A stretch of 64,000 nucleotides of DNA from Typha latifolia (GCA_019914945.1 CM034102.1:1415501-1479500); one strand, 5' to 3'. Counted from the stretch's first letter, positions 1 through 12,031 are shown. The notes: a model not told the origin generated them from the letters alone. Translations and numbers: made by a program.

Positions 1-473
1 TTGATCAGACATTCATCTTCCTTTTTAAAGAATGCACGGATTTTTCTATATATGGGAGAGTTGATTTTATTTTATTTAGTATTTGAAGAACCTTTAAACT
101 TGCAGACCACACAGCTCAACAATATACTAATGTTCAGCATTTTATTTTCACGTCCAAAAAAGTGACCATGTCTGACTTACCAATATACCAGCGAACAGAA
201 TTTATTGGGATTCGAAATATCCTATATTAATAGACTAACATAACCAGATTCTATTTTGTCAGGAAGTTTCTTGAATGTTCTTGAGGTCTCTCTACAGTTT
301 CAAAGGAATGCAAGTAATGAGAAAGGATGCAAGTTTATTGACTAGTGTCATTATTTGCCTTCTGGCTTTAGTGCTGATTGTGTTTGCTTCAAATTGTTTT
401 TATCATTACTTGTGTTGTCTTATTTGTACTTGGTATCTATGACCAGTAACTCGGCATCAAAAATTAATCGCAG
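1..473 (+). other. Intron of the truncated kinase gene
   Basis: No coding sequence is visible here. The stretch is AT-rich and ends in a pyrimidine-poor acceptor (cag at 471-473) directly before a clear kinase exon, so it is read as an intron of the gene whose earlier exons lie left of the window. Confidence 0.6.
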
Positions 474-916
474 GTCCTCAATGGCAATCCTTACAACAGG
501 AAATGTGATGTGTATAGCTTTGGAATTTGCTTATGGGAGATATACTGCTGTGATATGCCATATCCTGATCTGAGCTTCTCAGAGATTACATCTGCAGTTG
601 TTCGGCAGGTATTCCTTTGCTTCTTCTACTTGCCTTGCATCATGACTGCTAGAAAGAATGATGTTGATTAGTCAAAGATTTGATCACTAACTTCCTAATA
701 CCTCAGAACTTGAGGCCAGAGATACCACGCTGTTGTCCAAGCTCTTTTATCAATGTGATGAAGAGATGCTGGGATGCAAACCCTGACAAGCGACCGGAGA
801 TGGATGAGGTGGTCGCCTTGCTGGAGGCAATTGACACATCAAAGGGTGGAGGTATGATCCCACCTGATCAGGCCCAAGGATGTCTATCGTGCTTCCGTAA
901 GCACCGAGGCCCTTGA
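474..916 (+). CDS. Raf-like protein kinase, ATN1/CBC type, C-terminal exons (5' truncated)
   Basis: This is the 3' end of a plant group-C Raf-like Ser/Thr kinase of the ATN1 / CBC1-CBC2 family. Members are cytosolic kinases, and CBC1/2 act in guard-cell light and CO2 signalling. Two exons are visible, 474-608 (45 codons) and 707-916 (69 codons plus stop). They join in phase 0 with GT-AG borders and give kinase subdomains IX to XI: NPYNRKCDVYSFGICLWE, then MPYPDLSFSEITSAVVRQ, then the invariant Arg of subdomain XI in RCWDANPDKRPEMDEVV. The protein ends in TSKGGGMIPPDQ and a Cys-rich tail CLSCFRKHRGP, which is typical of this family. The nucleotide-binding and catalytic loops lie off the left edge. 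Which member it is (ATN1 or CBC) cannot be decided from the tail. Confidence 0.9.
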
Positions 917-1676
917 TGAATCTGGCTAGCACATTCGCACCTAGGGATCGCGGTTCAAAAGCATTGATCGGTAGTCTGAGTTGTATTCTTCGCAGCTGCT
1001 CCTTATTAAGCCCAAGAGCTCTATGATGTGAAATTTTTTTTCCATCTTTTGTGTATATCAATTCTTGACTATCAGTTTAGAATTGACGACCAGACGTTCC
1101 AGTTGTGCTGTGCTGTGGTGTAAGATAATATTGTATTTGGCTATTTCAGTTCACTGCACTGTTATTATTCTTGTATATTAGAAAGGTTGAACGTGTTACA
1201 ACTCTATAGAACTTAAACAGATGAAATCGGTTGCAATCAAAATAACTCGATTACTTGATTATCGATTATTGATGTCATTACTTCAATTCGTCATGTAGAG
1301 AATATATAGGCATTATTGGATTGATGATGTGGTAGGCAAATGTTCTTCTTCTAGCTTTCGTCTATTTGCAAATTAACTCCTCTCCTTTTTATGATATTGT
1401 GGATGAGGACACTCGGCAGTGATCAGTCTAAGAGAAATTATTATAATAATAACAATTATAACGATAAGAAAAGGGATGAAATCCGTTTACTTATCCTCTC
1501 TTTCGAGAGTCGAGACATCTTATCCTATCCGTGTGGATAGCTGGTGCGCTCTTTTATTCCCTGCCACTGTCCTCCACCTTATCCAACCTCCCTCTCCTTA
1601 ACACCAACGCCCGTCGTCACCGACGCCAAAACCCTAGAATTCTTCACCCATCACCTCCTCAAAAGCCTAACCCTTC
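917..1676. other. Spacer: kinase 3' UTR and CYP38 promoter/5' UTR
   Basis: No gene is seen. The left part is kinase 3' UTR and the right part is a CT-rich leader that ends at the CYP38 start. ORFs here are short and lack family resemblance. Confidence 0.5.
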
Positions 1677-4600
1677 ATGGCCGCTCTCCTCTCCTGCCAT
1701 TGCCGCCCTTCTCCCGCCTTCACTAAACCCTCCCTCGCCGCCGGGAGGAGCTGCCTCGATGGCCGGCGGAGACACCGGATTGGCTTCCGCTGCTCTTCGT
1801 CGAGGTTTAGTCTGCTCGCTTTCGGCGGGGAAGAGGTAAGATCTCACTATAGGGATAGATTGTGAGCGTTATGGCTTTAAAAAAAAGGCGGAATTTTGAT
1901 GAAACGAGGCAAATTGTTGTTCAGTTCTTTCTCGGAGTAGTAGTGATGGCAAGATGATGCTTTATTTTATGATAGTTGACTCTTTCTCTTGTTGCTTCAT
2001 CTGGAGTCCTGAGCAATATAATGCTAATAAATTTCTTTATAGTTTCAACGAGTAAGCCGAGGGGATTTTTTTTGCGTATCACCACTTACGTTATTAGCTT
2101 ATTGCGAGAATCACGTCCGACCTTTACCTACATGCAAATTGGCCCTTTATTCAAATATTAGGCAAATTAAGAAATAGTAATATTTAGAGAATATCCCTTC
2201 TAACCTGATTGCTAACGACAAAGGTAATCTGTTGTAGAACAATTTGCGTATGCAATAGGTAGAAAGAAAAGTTTCCACTATAAGTCGATATTCAATAATG
2301 TAGGTAGTCACCTGCAAAAGAAAACATAAATATTCTCTTTATTTCAATGTCTTGTGTCTTAGCTGATAGAGTTGTCAGGTTATCCTTTAAATTTCTAGTT
2401 GGTAAATATTGAAATGAGGCACAAAGCAGTAATTAATCATGATTTTGCTAGTTATATTCCTGAGAGAACTGAATGTCTTAATAGCATATTGTTCCTCCTA
2501 TTTATTGTTGGTCAGAATGTAAAGACCTTTCGTAACTCCAGTTGATTAGTTACCTTCACAACGTTATTCTGTATGTTCTGTAAGATTCACTCTTTTTTTT
2601 CTTTTGACTTTGGTTTCTGTTGACTTGTGTTCTTTCTGATTAATGGCTTCTTTCCTTCATCTTTTCTACATTTGGCAGAAGGAGAAATCTTTTAACCTGA
2701 AAGAATGTGCAATTTCTATAGCACTGGCAATTGGACTAGTTACAGGTGTATCAACATTAGGATGGCCTGCACATGCTTCCCCTATCAACCGTGCATTACC
2801 TGATGTCTCAGTTCTGATCTCTGGTCCACCAATTAAGGATCCTGGTGCCTTGCTGAGATATGCTTTGCCTATCAACAATAAAGCCATCCGAGAAGTTCAA
2901 AAGCCGCTTGAAGATGTAACCGAGAGTCTTAAGGTTGCTGGTGTCAGGGCATTGGATTCTGTTGAAAGGGTAAGTAGAGGCAACATAAATCACTCCATGG
3001 ACTTACCCTATTTTCTTTTAACTTCGTAGGCAAATGATTAGCCTTATCTAGCTGAATCATGTCTCTAGATTTGCACTTGCGTAATAACTTAATGTGTGTT
3101 GTCAGTGTTATTCAAGGATATTTTCTGTCATGTTTCTCTCTAACTCAAATAGACAGAATAAAACATACAATGGCATACAAGCCTTTAGCACAACTTTTTT
3201 TAAGTTAGCTATATGGATATTTTTCCTCACCACTCTGTTTCAAACATCCAAGTTTAGCACTATCATTTCCTTTATTCTTCACTTCTCAAATTGACAGTGA
3301 CTATAATATGTTGTTGAGAAAACTATGACTATGGATTGATGAAGACATGCCATATTAGATGCTTGCACTAGTATTGAATCATTCATTCATGTTGAACAAA
3401 TTCCTGTAGTTTGTCGAATGTATCCGTAGTTCTCTAACTTTTCACCTTCAGACAACTTGATTGTGAAGGTCACAATTATGTTCTCATGTGGATTTGTCAT
3501 TATTACTGGCAGAACACGAGGCAGGCATCTCGTGCTCTAAGCCAAGGTAAAAATTTGATTCTAGCTGGTGTTGCTGAGTCAAAGAAAGCAGATGCAGAGG
3601 AATCGCTGGACAAGCTGTCGGTCGGATTGGAAGAGCTCCAACGAATTGTAGAAGAAAGGAATAGGGATGCAGTGGCACCAAAACAGAAGGAACTTCTACA
3701 ATATGTTGGAAGGTGGCAAATGTTTTTTTCCTCATTTGAGTAATAACAAGATAATAATAGTTGAACTACATAATTTATGTTAAAACTTGAAAGTTTCTCT
3801 CCTATATTTGCAATGCCTTGTTTATCCTGTATAGATTAATACTGCTTGGTATCATTTTCACATGATAAGTCTACTCCAAAGGACTGAAATACTCTCTCTA
3901 TATATCACTTCCTGATATGAAATGATTAGGATCACTGATGATGTTCCTGGTGTGTCGTATCCGGCACTAGATCACTTAGGAAAAGCCTTCTCAAAAGCAC
4001 AGTTCTCATTTATATCCTTGTCATTGACTGCAGCTGAGATCTTCCTGGGACATTGCATTTCTGCAGTGTAGAAGAAGATATGGTAGATGGTTTCCCCTAT
4101 GAAGTGCCTGAAGAATACAGCAATATGCCACTTTTGAAAGGAAGGGCAACTGTGGATATGAAGGTCAAAGTTAAAGACAATCCGAATGTACAGGACTGTA
4201 TCTTTCGTATTGTTTTGGATGGGTATAATGCTCCGGTGACAGCAGGAAATTTCTTAGACTTAGTGGAAAGGCACTTCTATGATGGCATGGAAATCCAAAG
4301 AGGTACTGCACTACATGTTTAGACTTGTTCAATTGAAACTTACATCTGGTGCATGATTAACGATATTGTGATACACACTCATCTTCCAACGAATGCCTGA
4401 GAGATTACGCACAACATCAGATACACATATATGCATGCATATCATTTCCCTTTATTACTGTCTTTCTTGTGCACCTCATAATAGCTGCATATCTATTTTT
4501 ATCTGAAATTCTATAATGTTGGCTTGGCTTTTCTCCAGCTGATGGCTTTGTGGTTCAAACTGGAGATCCTGAGGGGCCTGCTGAGGGTTTCATTGATCCT

Positions 4601-5153
4601 AGTACTGAAAAAGTTCGTAATATACCTCTTGAAATCATGGTTATTGGAGACAAATCGCCAGTTTATGGTGCAACACTTGAAGTAAGTTGCTTTGTAGTAT
4701 AGACTCATTTTGGTTTTCTAGTATGATGATTGTGTTTTCATGTTCATTTTATTCTGTTTTAGGAACTTGGCCTATACAAAGCTCAAACAAGGCTTCCTTT
4801 TAATGCATTTGGAACGATGGCAATGGCTAGAGAGGTAAGTCATTTGGAGCTTGTCAATCTTAGGAGATATATGAAACTGTGAATCAGATCCTTACTTGTA
4901 TACTTCCATTGGCAACTTGAAACAGGAATTTGATAACAATTCTGGTTCCAGCCAAATCTTTTGGCTTCTGAAAGAAAGTGAACTGACACCAAGCAATGCC
5001 AATATATTGGATGGTCGGTATGCAGTGTTCGGATACGTAACTGAGAACGAGGACTACCTAGCAGATCTCAAGGTTGGAGATGTCATCGAATCTATCCAAG
5101 TTGTCTCAGGCCTTGAAAATCTTGTCAATCCAAGCTATAAGATTGTAGGATAA
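1677..5153 (+). CDS. CYP38: Thylakoid-lumen cyclophilin CYP38 (TLP40-like)
   Basis: This encodes the lumenal immunophilin that assists photosystem II assembly. Seven exons join in frame: 1677-1835, 2679-2969, 3513-3712, 4067-4302, 4539-4681, 4763-4834 and 4926-5153. They give 442 residues, close to the roughly 437 of Arabidopsis CYP38. Residues 1-60 are a Ser/Arg-rich chloroplast transit peptide. Residues 63-86 are a hydrophobic lumen-targeting segment ending in the cleavage-type AHA-SP. The helical domain follows ([36 protein letters not shown]). The cyclophilin-like domain holds [66 protein letters not shown] and [12 protein letters not shown]. All introns are GT-AG. The start is the first in-frame ATG, and no frame break is seen. 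The nearest neighbour is a convergent gene for another plastid-folding protein. Confidence 0.95.
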
Positions 5154-6133
5154 GTGAAACACCATTGGTAATTTGGTCTTGTGATGGCCCATTTTTTTCA
5201 CCTGATTCTCCTGATATCTGTGTAAACCTTTGAGCTTCTCAATAGCCTCGTGATGCACGATGTTCTTTTTTTTTTTCTCCTTTCGATTATGTGAACATTT
5301 TGATAGTTCTTTCAAATATTAGAGATTCTTAATGTCTATGAGAGCACTCTTCTATTAACTTGCACACTACCTTGTATGCTGATGCTAAAATATACAGCTA
5401 TGCGAGAGCATCTTAGTCCTGATATGTGTGTAAACCTTTGAGCTTCTCAATAGCCTCGTGATGCGCGAGGTTCTTTTTTTTTCCTCCTTTCGAATATGTG
5501 AACATTTTGACAGTTCTTTCAAATATTAGAGATTCTTAATGTCTATGAGAGCACTCTTCTATTAACTTGCACACTAGCTTGTATGCTGATGCTAAAATAT
5601 ACAGCTATGCGAGAGCACCTTAGTCCTAAATATCGAGATGTCCTTTCAATTGGAATATTGAGATCAAATCTTTAACATTAAGATAATTGGAATATTTTGA
5701 AACGATTGTCAAACATTACCTTTCCCCTTCTCTCCCTCTTTTTTGGTCTGAGAGAATCCATAAAATAACAAGATCTCCAGAAAAACCAAATCGATGAGAA
5801 AGTTTGGGGCAAAAGCATTACAGCGTTGAATTGATAACATCAGACACATAGTAAGTAGTTAAACAAGATGCTGTACATAAGAAGAACAAAGTGAGACATT
5901 ACAGACTTTGGTATTGAAGCTGATGATGCCATGGTTACTTTCCATAACTCGAAGCTTTCCTAAGCTGAGTCTTATCCCACAAAGCTTCCAATAGTTGTCC
6001 GGAGAGGCATCTTCAACAACAATTTGCTTCTATCTTTCGATATTTGAAACTCCAGGCTCTGTAAGAAAGCAATTCAAGTTTTTCCGGAGTAAGCTTGCTG
6101 TGTTAAAATGACTATCGTGTTGAAATAGCTACA
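5154..6133. other. Convergent 3' spacer between CYP38 and the DNL zinc-ribbon gene
   Basis: No coding sequence is seen. It holds the CYP38 3' UTR, a 208-bp tandem duplication (listed separately) and the 3' UTR of the minus-strand neighbour. Confidence 0.6.
5210..5626. repeat. 208-bp tandem duplication
   Basis: Two direct copies start at 5210 and 5418 with the shared start cctgatat, followed by tgtgtaaacctttgagcttc. They differ by a few substitutions and by the length of an internal T-run. They lie in the 3' region of CYP38, so the duplication could supply alternative polyadenylation sequence. Confidence 0.9.
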
Positions 6134-7234
6134 TTAACTTGTACCATCAGAAACTTCGCCATCTTCCTCACGAAGATCATACTCGACCACTAGACCAAGG
6201 TTGTCGACAAATTTGTGATACACAAGACAACCTGCACACTGGTTAGATGGTGCTGTTAATAGCATGTATCATCAGCAGAGTTGCACAAGAGCGCGAAGTG
6301 GATTCATAAGCTAGTGAACAATACTATCCAACGTATGCAGTTCGCATGCTATTAAGTATTAACTAATAGATAGTTTTTTTCCTATGATACACATAATCGT
6401 CATCCAGAGATGATGGAATTACTATCTGCACGAGAAAATGTAACACAACATTTCCTAGAAAATGTTCAAATTCATATCAGTGCATTTAAATGATCAACAA
6501 ACTCATCTAAAAATAAATTTCATGTTTGCTAACATAAGTACAGATCTAGTTCCTCATTCATCAGAATTCAAACATTTTTTTTTTTGGTTAGCCCCTTAGA
6601 ACTATATTTGAAACGCATAAGGGTGTGGAAAATTTACCTGTAGAAAGACAGTTCCCCGTTCATAAGCTACTCGATTGATGACACGCTTAGTTCTCTCACC
6701 GCAGGCATCACATGTGAATTGCACCATCAAGTTTCTTCTAGGAAGCTTTATATCAAAAGTTACCTCCTATACGTCACAAAAGCTAAACATCATCGAGAAA
6801 TACAAGGAATCGAGAAGAAAAGGTGTGAACTTTTTTCGTGTCCATTTCTAAGATATAACCGAACACGCAAAACATCAAACAGTTGGTAGGTAAGCAAAGA
6901 AACAACCTTGGGCAAAGAATTGGCATCATCCGAGCCGTAATTTTCTGCGGAACTCGTCGTATTCCAACACACTAAGTTCACATTCCTGAGCGCTCTTCGG
7001 TGATTAGATATCCGCAGACTTCGAGAGATTGGAGAAAAAGAAGAAAAAAACACATCAAATTCCAAAACCCAATCGAATCAGACCATTAAAACAAGAACGG
7101 AATGCAGCTGACGTGGGTATCGACGCCTTAGATTTGGAGGCAGAGATGAGGAATGGAGGAGGAGAACGAGATGGCGAGTTCTTGAAGAAGTTTCGCGGAT
7201 GCAAATAGCTACAGCTCAACGCTACGGCTTCCAT
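6134..7234 (-). CDS. DNL-type zinc-ribbon protein (HSP70-escort, HEP2/ZR-like), plastid-targeted
   Basis: Members of the Zim17/Tim15/HEP family bind organellar HSP70 and keep it soluble. Two 3' exons are certain: 6638-6766 (43 codons, begins EVTFDIKLPRRNLMVQFTC) and 6134-6238 (34 codons plus stop). Together they make the zinc ribbon CDAC...CAGC with the following HKFVDNLGL that matches the DNL signature. An upstream coding exon ends at 6906 (NSLPK) and begins near 6987. The first exon is proposed from the ATG at 7232-7234, with a Ser/Pro/Lys-rich transit-like N terminus (MEAVALSCSYLHPRNFF), spliced from an AC/GTCAGC donor near 7113. That one junction is inferred. The downstream ribbon and the orientation (convergent with CYP38) are direct. 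The DLREEDG tail resembles plastid/mitochondrial plant homologues. The exact organelle is unproven. Confidence 0.85.
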
Positions 7235-8219
7235 CTCTTTCTCTCCTTCGCGTTTCCAGTCGAAACAGCAACGACTCCGAATCCGATTAAATACCAGGAC
7301 GCTACTTACCTTCCGGATCCGATAGTCCGCTGCTTATCGGGTACGGATTCAGTCAGATCCGATAGTCATATATGAAAAAAAAATTAGTACCTTTTTGTAA
7401 ACTAACCGGATAACCGTAGGTCCTTTGAATTTGTGCATCTCCTTGTTAATGCTTATGAGCTTTCTTTCACTAAAACAAACATGCAATAGTGGACAAAGTA
7501 ACTCAAAACCTCTAATAAATTACAAGTTTATAGGGTTCAATAAAAAAAAATTTTAAACCAGTTGCTATAATTATATTTATAATTAAAATAAGATTATTAA
7601 ATTTTCCATCCGACTTAAGTGAACCTAGCTAAATAATTTTTAAAATTAGTCTTTGCTCAATTTCTTATATTTTATGAACCAAAATGTCATCATTTTCTTC
7701 CCTAGCCCTAAAAACGACAATAAATGAAAAAAAAATAAACCTCTCTTATTTCTAACCTCTCTCTCTCTCAACTGTCATCTTACTCACCATCTTTCTCCTT
7801 TGTCCACACTAGAAGAAGAGAAGTACGATAGAGAGGGAGAAGAGAGAGCGGCGGCGGGATGGTTTTCCGACAAGAGCAAAGTGACGTTAGTTAGGAATAT
7901 TTTAGTATTTTATGTTTTCACTATAGTAATTAGTATAGGGACTAATTTGAAATTTTCTAAATATAAGAGTAAATTAATTCTGAACATAAATACAAGGAGA
8001 TAAAATATATTCAACGAGAAGTATATATTATCAAGGATATAACAATATAGTTCTACAGTGCGTTAAAAGTCCATACTTTATTGGGCACACCGGAACATCC
8101 AACTATAGAGAGTTTAGGATACAATCGCCATAACGGCCGGCAGAAATATAAAATATAAACTCCTTATGCAAGCCAAGTTTATGTGAGATGCCCAACTGCC
8201 ACGTCACGTGACCTCCTCT
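7235..8219. other. AT-rich spacer with GGATCCG motifs near the left edge
   Basis: No gene is seen. 7313-7325 and 7355-7367 carry related GATCCGATAG motifs about 80-130 bp upstream of the DNL gene start. The remainder is AT-rich with a CT/GA stretch around 7755-7850. Confidence 0.5.
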
Positions 8220-8518
8220 CTAATTCTTTGCTGCTGCTGGTTTTGCACTCTTACCCTGAAACGTTCAAAATGATATATAGAGTTCAAAATACATGGCAAT
8301 AAATTTAAATAATATTAAACCAATAAAAAAAAATCCCTTTTTGAAAGTAGTAGGAAGTAATGAAGAATTCAGACTACCTTCTTCTTGGGCTCTTTGGGCT
8401 TCTGCTCAGTCTTCTTCGTGGCCTGCTTAGAGCCCAAAGTTTTGGGCGCAGTAGGCTTGATGGGCCCCTTGGCCTGGCCCAAAACGCCGAGAGGTCTCTC
8501 TGCCTTCATTGATGCCAT
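8220..8518 (-). CDS. Small Lys/Pro/Ala-rich protein, 58 residues, two exons
   Basis: I do not recognise a named family. Exon 1 is 8378-8518 (47 codons from ATG at 8516-8518). Exon 2 is 8220-8255 (11 codons plus TAG). They join in phase 0 across a GT-AG intron (donor AAG/GTAGTC, acceptor TTTCAG/GG). The reading begins MASMKAERPLGVLGQAKGP, continues through a very basic KKTEQKPKEPKKK block and ends GKSAKPAAAKN. There is no signal peptide or membrane segment. A nuclear or nucleic-acid-binding role is only a guess from the charge. A TATA box (8622-8630, minus strand) lies about 105 bp upstream of the ATG, at the right place for a short 5' UTR. Without splicing the frame ends two codons past the donor. 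The coherent splice, composition and TATA box make it a likely real gene. Confidence 0.7.
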
Positions 8519-8621
8519 TGTTATATTAGAGCTCTCAGGAAGGCTGCAGCTGGCTGAGAGAAGCTTTGGAAGTAGTGTGGACTTGGCTTGGCTTTAGCTC
8601 TGGATTACTGGTTTGAGGTAC

Positions 8622-8630
8622 TTATATAGC
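8622..8630 (-). promoter_or_regulatory. TATA box of the 58-residue protein gene
   Basis: Minus strand reads GCTATATAAG. It sits about 105 bp upstream of the ATG at 8518, the usual distance for a TATA box plus a 70-80 nt leader. Confidence 0.55.
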
Positions 8631-9474
8631 AGAGGATTAGTTGCAGAATCTTATAAGAGAGAGGTGGCTTGAATAATTGTAGCTTTTTGGATTGGAATAA
8701 CTGTCAGCTGAAGCTTTTTCTTTTACATGGAATTAGATGCATGGATGCCACTAGCCAGGAGCATAATTCCATGAAATCAAATAATGGGCCGTTGTTGCAT
8801 GCAAGGTTTGGGGTACTTGGCTCTCTATGATTGGCTTCCATACCAATTCAAAGTACTGTGTCAGGTTATTGGTATATATTCTTTGCATCAACTTGACTTA
8901 CAAGCTGGTGTTGAAGCCCAAACTATGAATTAATTTGTGTGTAAAAGATGCAGTAATTAACCTCAGACTATCAAATTTACGAGTAAAATGCTACTAAAAT
9001 GATGACATAGTTGTAGGGGTATATTGTCTTTTTAATCACCAATGCCAAATTATAATTAGCACCATCCATTATTATGTCGCCTATGTTTGGAAGCATATAT
9101 GATGACATTATTGATCCAATAATCATATCGTTCTGCCACTCTGATGCACTTGTAGGTTAATTTACCTTTCTTTCTTTTTTATCATGCTTGTGTCACATCT
9201 GACTCTTCTGCAATGCAACTGCCCTGTCCACTGCTTTGGTACTCTAAACCACTGCCCTTAAAAAAATTTATCATTACGTTTAAGTATTGAAACGTATCAT
9301 CCCTTTTTTTTTTCCTTTCACTTGACTAGTTATACTTATAGACAAGGGTTGACCAACTTCCAATGACTAATGTCGTTGTATAGTAGGCAATCAATGCTTG
9401 TATTTGTCCATTAATTATACATGAGTTGTTAAAGCCATATATAATAATTATATATTCCTTCTACTTCCTTGTTC

Positions 9475-9504
9475 CTTCTTCTTCTTCTTCTTCTTCTTCT
9501 TCTA
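9475..9504. repeat. (CTT)10 microsatellite
   Basis: An uninterrupted CTT/TTC trinucleotide run of about 30 bases, in a spacer. Confidence 0.9.
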
Positions 9505-10104
9505 GCTGATGTAATCCGTCACCTTTACGTTACATGATGTATATATTCTATCTGCAAACATTTTCTGGAGGATCGACAAGAGACAAAGTCTGCTGCACAA
9601 GTGGCAGAAGGCAGCAGCTTTGCCTCCCACCTGTTACAGTACTAGCCCATTGTTTTGATCTCTTCTAGGTCGCCATCATAATGGAGAATATAACTTCGGT
9701 CACCTGCATCGCCTGATAGTATTGTATTGGATAACATCTATGCATTTGGAAGAGCAAAAATAATAGCAATAGCATAGTTCTAAGAATTCAACCGAATTGG
9801 ATATGATCCGATTCTGCAAATGGACGACTAGGTTGCATTTATTTTTATTTTTACAAGTACCTAGTTGTTATTAATATTCAACTGTCATATGATTTGATGT
9901 ATTTAATCCTAAAGATTAAATAATAAAAAAAGCTAAATTAGTTGTATTGCTTTTATAGATATTATATTAGTTTTCAGACATATTTAAGAACTATAGATAT
10001 ACATATATTTAAAATAATTCTAGAAAAATTAATAGTCTAACCCAGTGATCTGATGGATGAACTAGTAACTTTGGCCGACTCCAACTTTGATAAACACAAA
10101 CAAT

Positions 10105-10105
10105 C

Positions 10106-10137
<32 letters not shown>

Positions 10138-10142
10138 GTATG
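10105..10142. repeat. (TA)n-(TATG)n compound microsatellite
   Basis: A TA dinucleotide run passes directly into four TATG units. Confidence 0.9.
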
Positions 10143-10286
10143 CATTGTTGCAGACTCAATAAATGAACTTTGACCAGAATAAAGAAAGAAAACCCAACGT
10201 AGAAACGCCCAGAAGAGTGAGGAATTGATAGTGCAGCAGTGGCATAGACAGAGGCCATGTTTTGGACCATAGAGACCATCCAAAGG

Positions 10287-10318
10287 ACTGAGAGAGAGAG
10301 AGAAAGAGAGAGAGAGAG
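10287..10318. repeat. (GA)n microsatellite
   Basis: A GA run with one AA interruption. Confidence 0.85.
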
Positions 10319-11326
10319 CTCTCCTATCAGATCAACAATAGCTGTGCTGCTGCTTGTCTCCTGGACTAGGTGTTCAGTACGGTGGTCGCGTCCTCACCTG
10401 CACCTCCCCTTAGAATTGGTTCCCATGCATGCAAAACCCTATCAATTTTATTAATTTCATTTCACACCTCCCCCGCCCCTACCCGGTCAAAGCTGCCCAT
10501 TTTGCTTTCTTTTCTCTCCCTTTCTGGACCCCACACATCTTCTTCCCACATCCCAATGGCTGGATTGGACCCAAAATTCTCATCTCTCTCTTTCGATCGG
10601 CACTTTTCTTTTTACCGTTTGTTCCCCGAGCTTTCTCTTTCGTTCTTTTTATTTTGCATATCACTACCTCCATTTTAAGTTAATCATAAAACAAACTCGT
10701 CTTCTTCTTTTTCCGTGTATATTTTTTGTTATTATTAAGGAGATTATAAAAATATTTTTACCTTCTAAATCTTATTTTTATATTACTATACATGTAAGTT
10801 TTAACTAAACTTGCAAATAGAAATACCGTTAACACAGACGACAGAATGATTTAAGTAATCCTACTTGTGTTAAAAAGAGAGTTCAGTATAGTTCAGTAAC
10901 ACAAAAAGATAAAGTTATTTATTTTTTTGTTTAAATATATTGGCCTTAATATTTGATTTATTTAAATAAATAAAAATCTCTAGTTATGAGAAGGAGGAGG
11001 GTTGTGCAATATAATTAAAATGTAGGTAGTCATGTGGAAAAAGGGGACCTTATTATTTTAATCTTCAAAACGTTTTGGTGTGTCCGCTCACCATCCTCCT
11101 CCCTTGAAAACAACTGAGACACCCACTGACGAAAAGGACTAGAAGCATGGAATATATGAGGCCCATGCCCAGGAAAAAGGAAATAAAAGACACACGAGAA
11201 TCAAATCTCTAATCCTCTCTCCCTTCTGAGCCTTCTCATTGTCTTTTCTTCAAACATTTGGCGCCCCGCTCTCCCTTTTACTCTCCTCCCCTCTCCCCAC
11301 CACCTCCTTTACCTCAAAAAAGATCG

Positions 11327-12031
11327 ATGAGGACCATCATGGCTAAATCCCCTTATGATTCCTCATTCTCCTTCTCCAAGCGCCACTTCCACCGCATCAT
11401 GGGCCACGACGACGAGGAAGAAGTCCTACCCAGCGTTTGCAAAGACTACTCCGCCTCCGCCCCCTCCAGGAAGAGGGGAACTATCTCCCGCCTCCGGTCG
11501 GCTTTGACGTCCGCGATCGCCGGCCGCCGGCGCTCTTCGGGACTGGGTCCGCGCGTGACCGGCACCCTCTTCGGCCACCGACGCGGCCACGTGCACTTCG
11601 CCTTCCAGGTCGACCCTCGCGCGGCCCCGGTTCTCCTCCTCGAGCTTGCGACTCCGACCAGCACCTTAGTAAGGGAAATGGCCTCCGGTTTAGTCCGCAT
11701 CGCTCTCGTGTGCGAGAAGAAGCCGTCGCCCTCCTCAAAGACCCTCCTAGAAGAGCCGCTCTGGCGCGCGTACTGCAACGGGATCAAGTGCGGCTTCGCC
11801 GTGCGGCGCGAGTGCTCGACCGTGGACTGGGGTGTCCTCAAAGCGGTGGAGCCGGTCTCCATGGGAGCCGGGGTGATCCCAAGCGACTGTGGCGGCGGCG
11901 AAGGCGAGATGATGTATATGAGAGCAAAGTTCGAACGGGTGGTGGGCACCAAGGACTCAGAAGCCTTCTACATGATGAACCCGGATAGCAACGGCGGGCC
12001 GGAGCTCAGCATCTACTTGCTCAGAGTTTGA
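11327..12031 (+). CDS. MIZU-KUSSEI1-like protein (DUF617)
   Basis: This is a single-exon 234-residue member of the plant-specific MIZ1 family. The founding member is needed for root hydrotropism and acts at the ER membrane side. The ATG at 11327 is chosen because the start MRTIMAKSPYDSSFSFS matches family N termini; the reading frame continues upstream only through a TTG codon. The DUF617 domain runs from about residue 74 to the end: GPRVTGTLFGHRRGHVHFAF, then LLLELATPTSTLVREMASGL, WRAYCNGIKCGFAVRRECS, and the C-terminal SEAFYMMNPDSNGGPELSIY. Coding GC is very high, in contrast with AT-rich flanks, as is usual for monocot intronless genes. The GC bias also produces long overlapping open frames on both strands that are not genes. 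No target or partner can be read from the sequence. Confidence 0.93.
   Translation: MRTIMAKSPYDSSFSFSKRHFHRIMGHDDEEEVLPSVCKDYSASAPSRKRGTISRLRSALTSAIAGRRRSSGLGPRVTGTLFGHRRGHVHFAFQVDPRAAPVLLLELATPTSTLVREMASGLVRIALVCEKKPSPSSKTLLEEPLWRAYCNGIKCGFAVRRECSTVDWGVLKAVEPVSMGAGVIPSDCGGGEGEMMYMRAKFERVVGTKDSEAFYMMNPDSNGGPELSIYLLRV

Larger units (their letters stand above)
8519..11326. other. AT-rich intergenic region with microsatellites
   Basis: No gene is seen over about 2.8 kb. It contains a CTT run (9475-9504), a TA/TATG run (10105-10142) and a GA run (10287-10318). CT-rich stretches around 10490-10680 and 11215-11325 resemble a plant leader of the following MIZ1-like gene. Confidence 0.5.

Noticed and set aside
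7063..7065. Start of the DNL gene at a TTG codon
   Set aside because: No ATG exists in that frame there. A proper ATG with a transit-like peptide at 7232-7234 is a better start, spliced to the downstream exon.
11258..11326. N-terminal extension of the MIZ1-like protein
   Set aside because: The upstream frame begins only at TTG and is a CT-rich leader (Pro/Ser/Leu). The ATG at 11327 matches the family start.
11437..11988. Long open frames on both strands inside the MIZ1-like gene
   Set aside because: They are by-products of the very high GC content and third-position bias. Only the +strand DUF617 frame shows family motifs.
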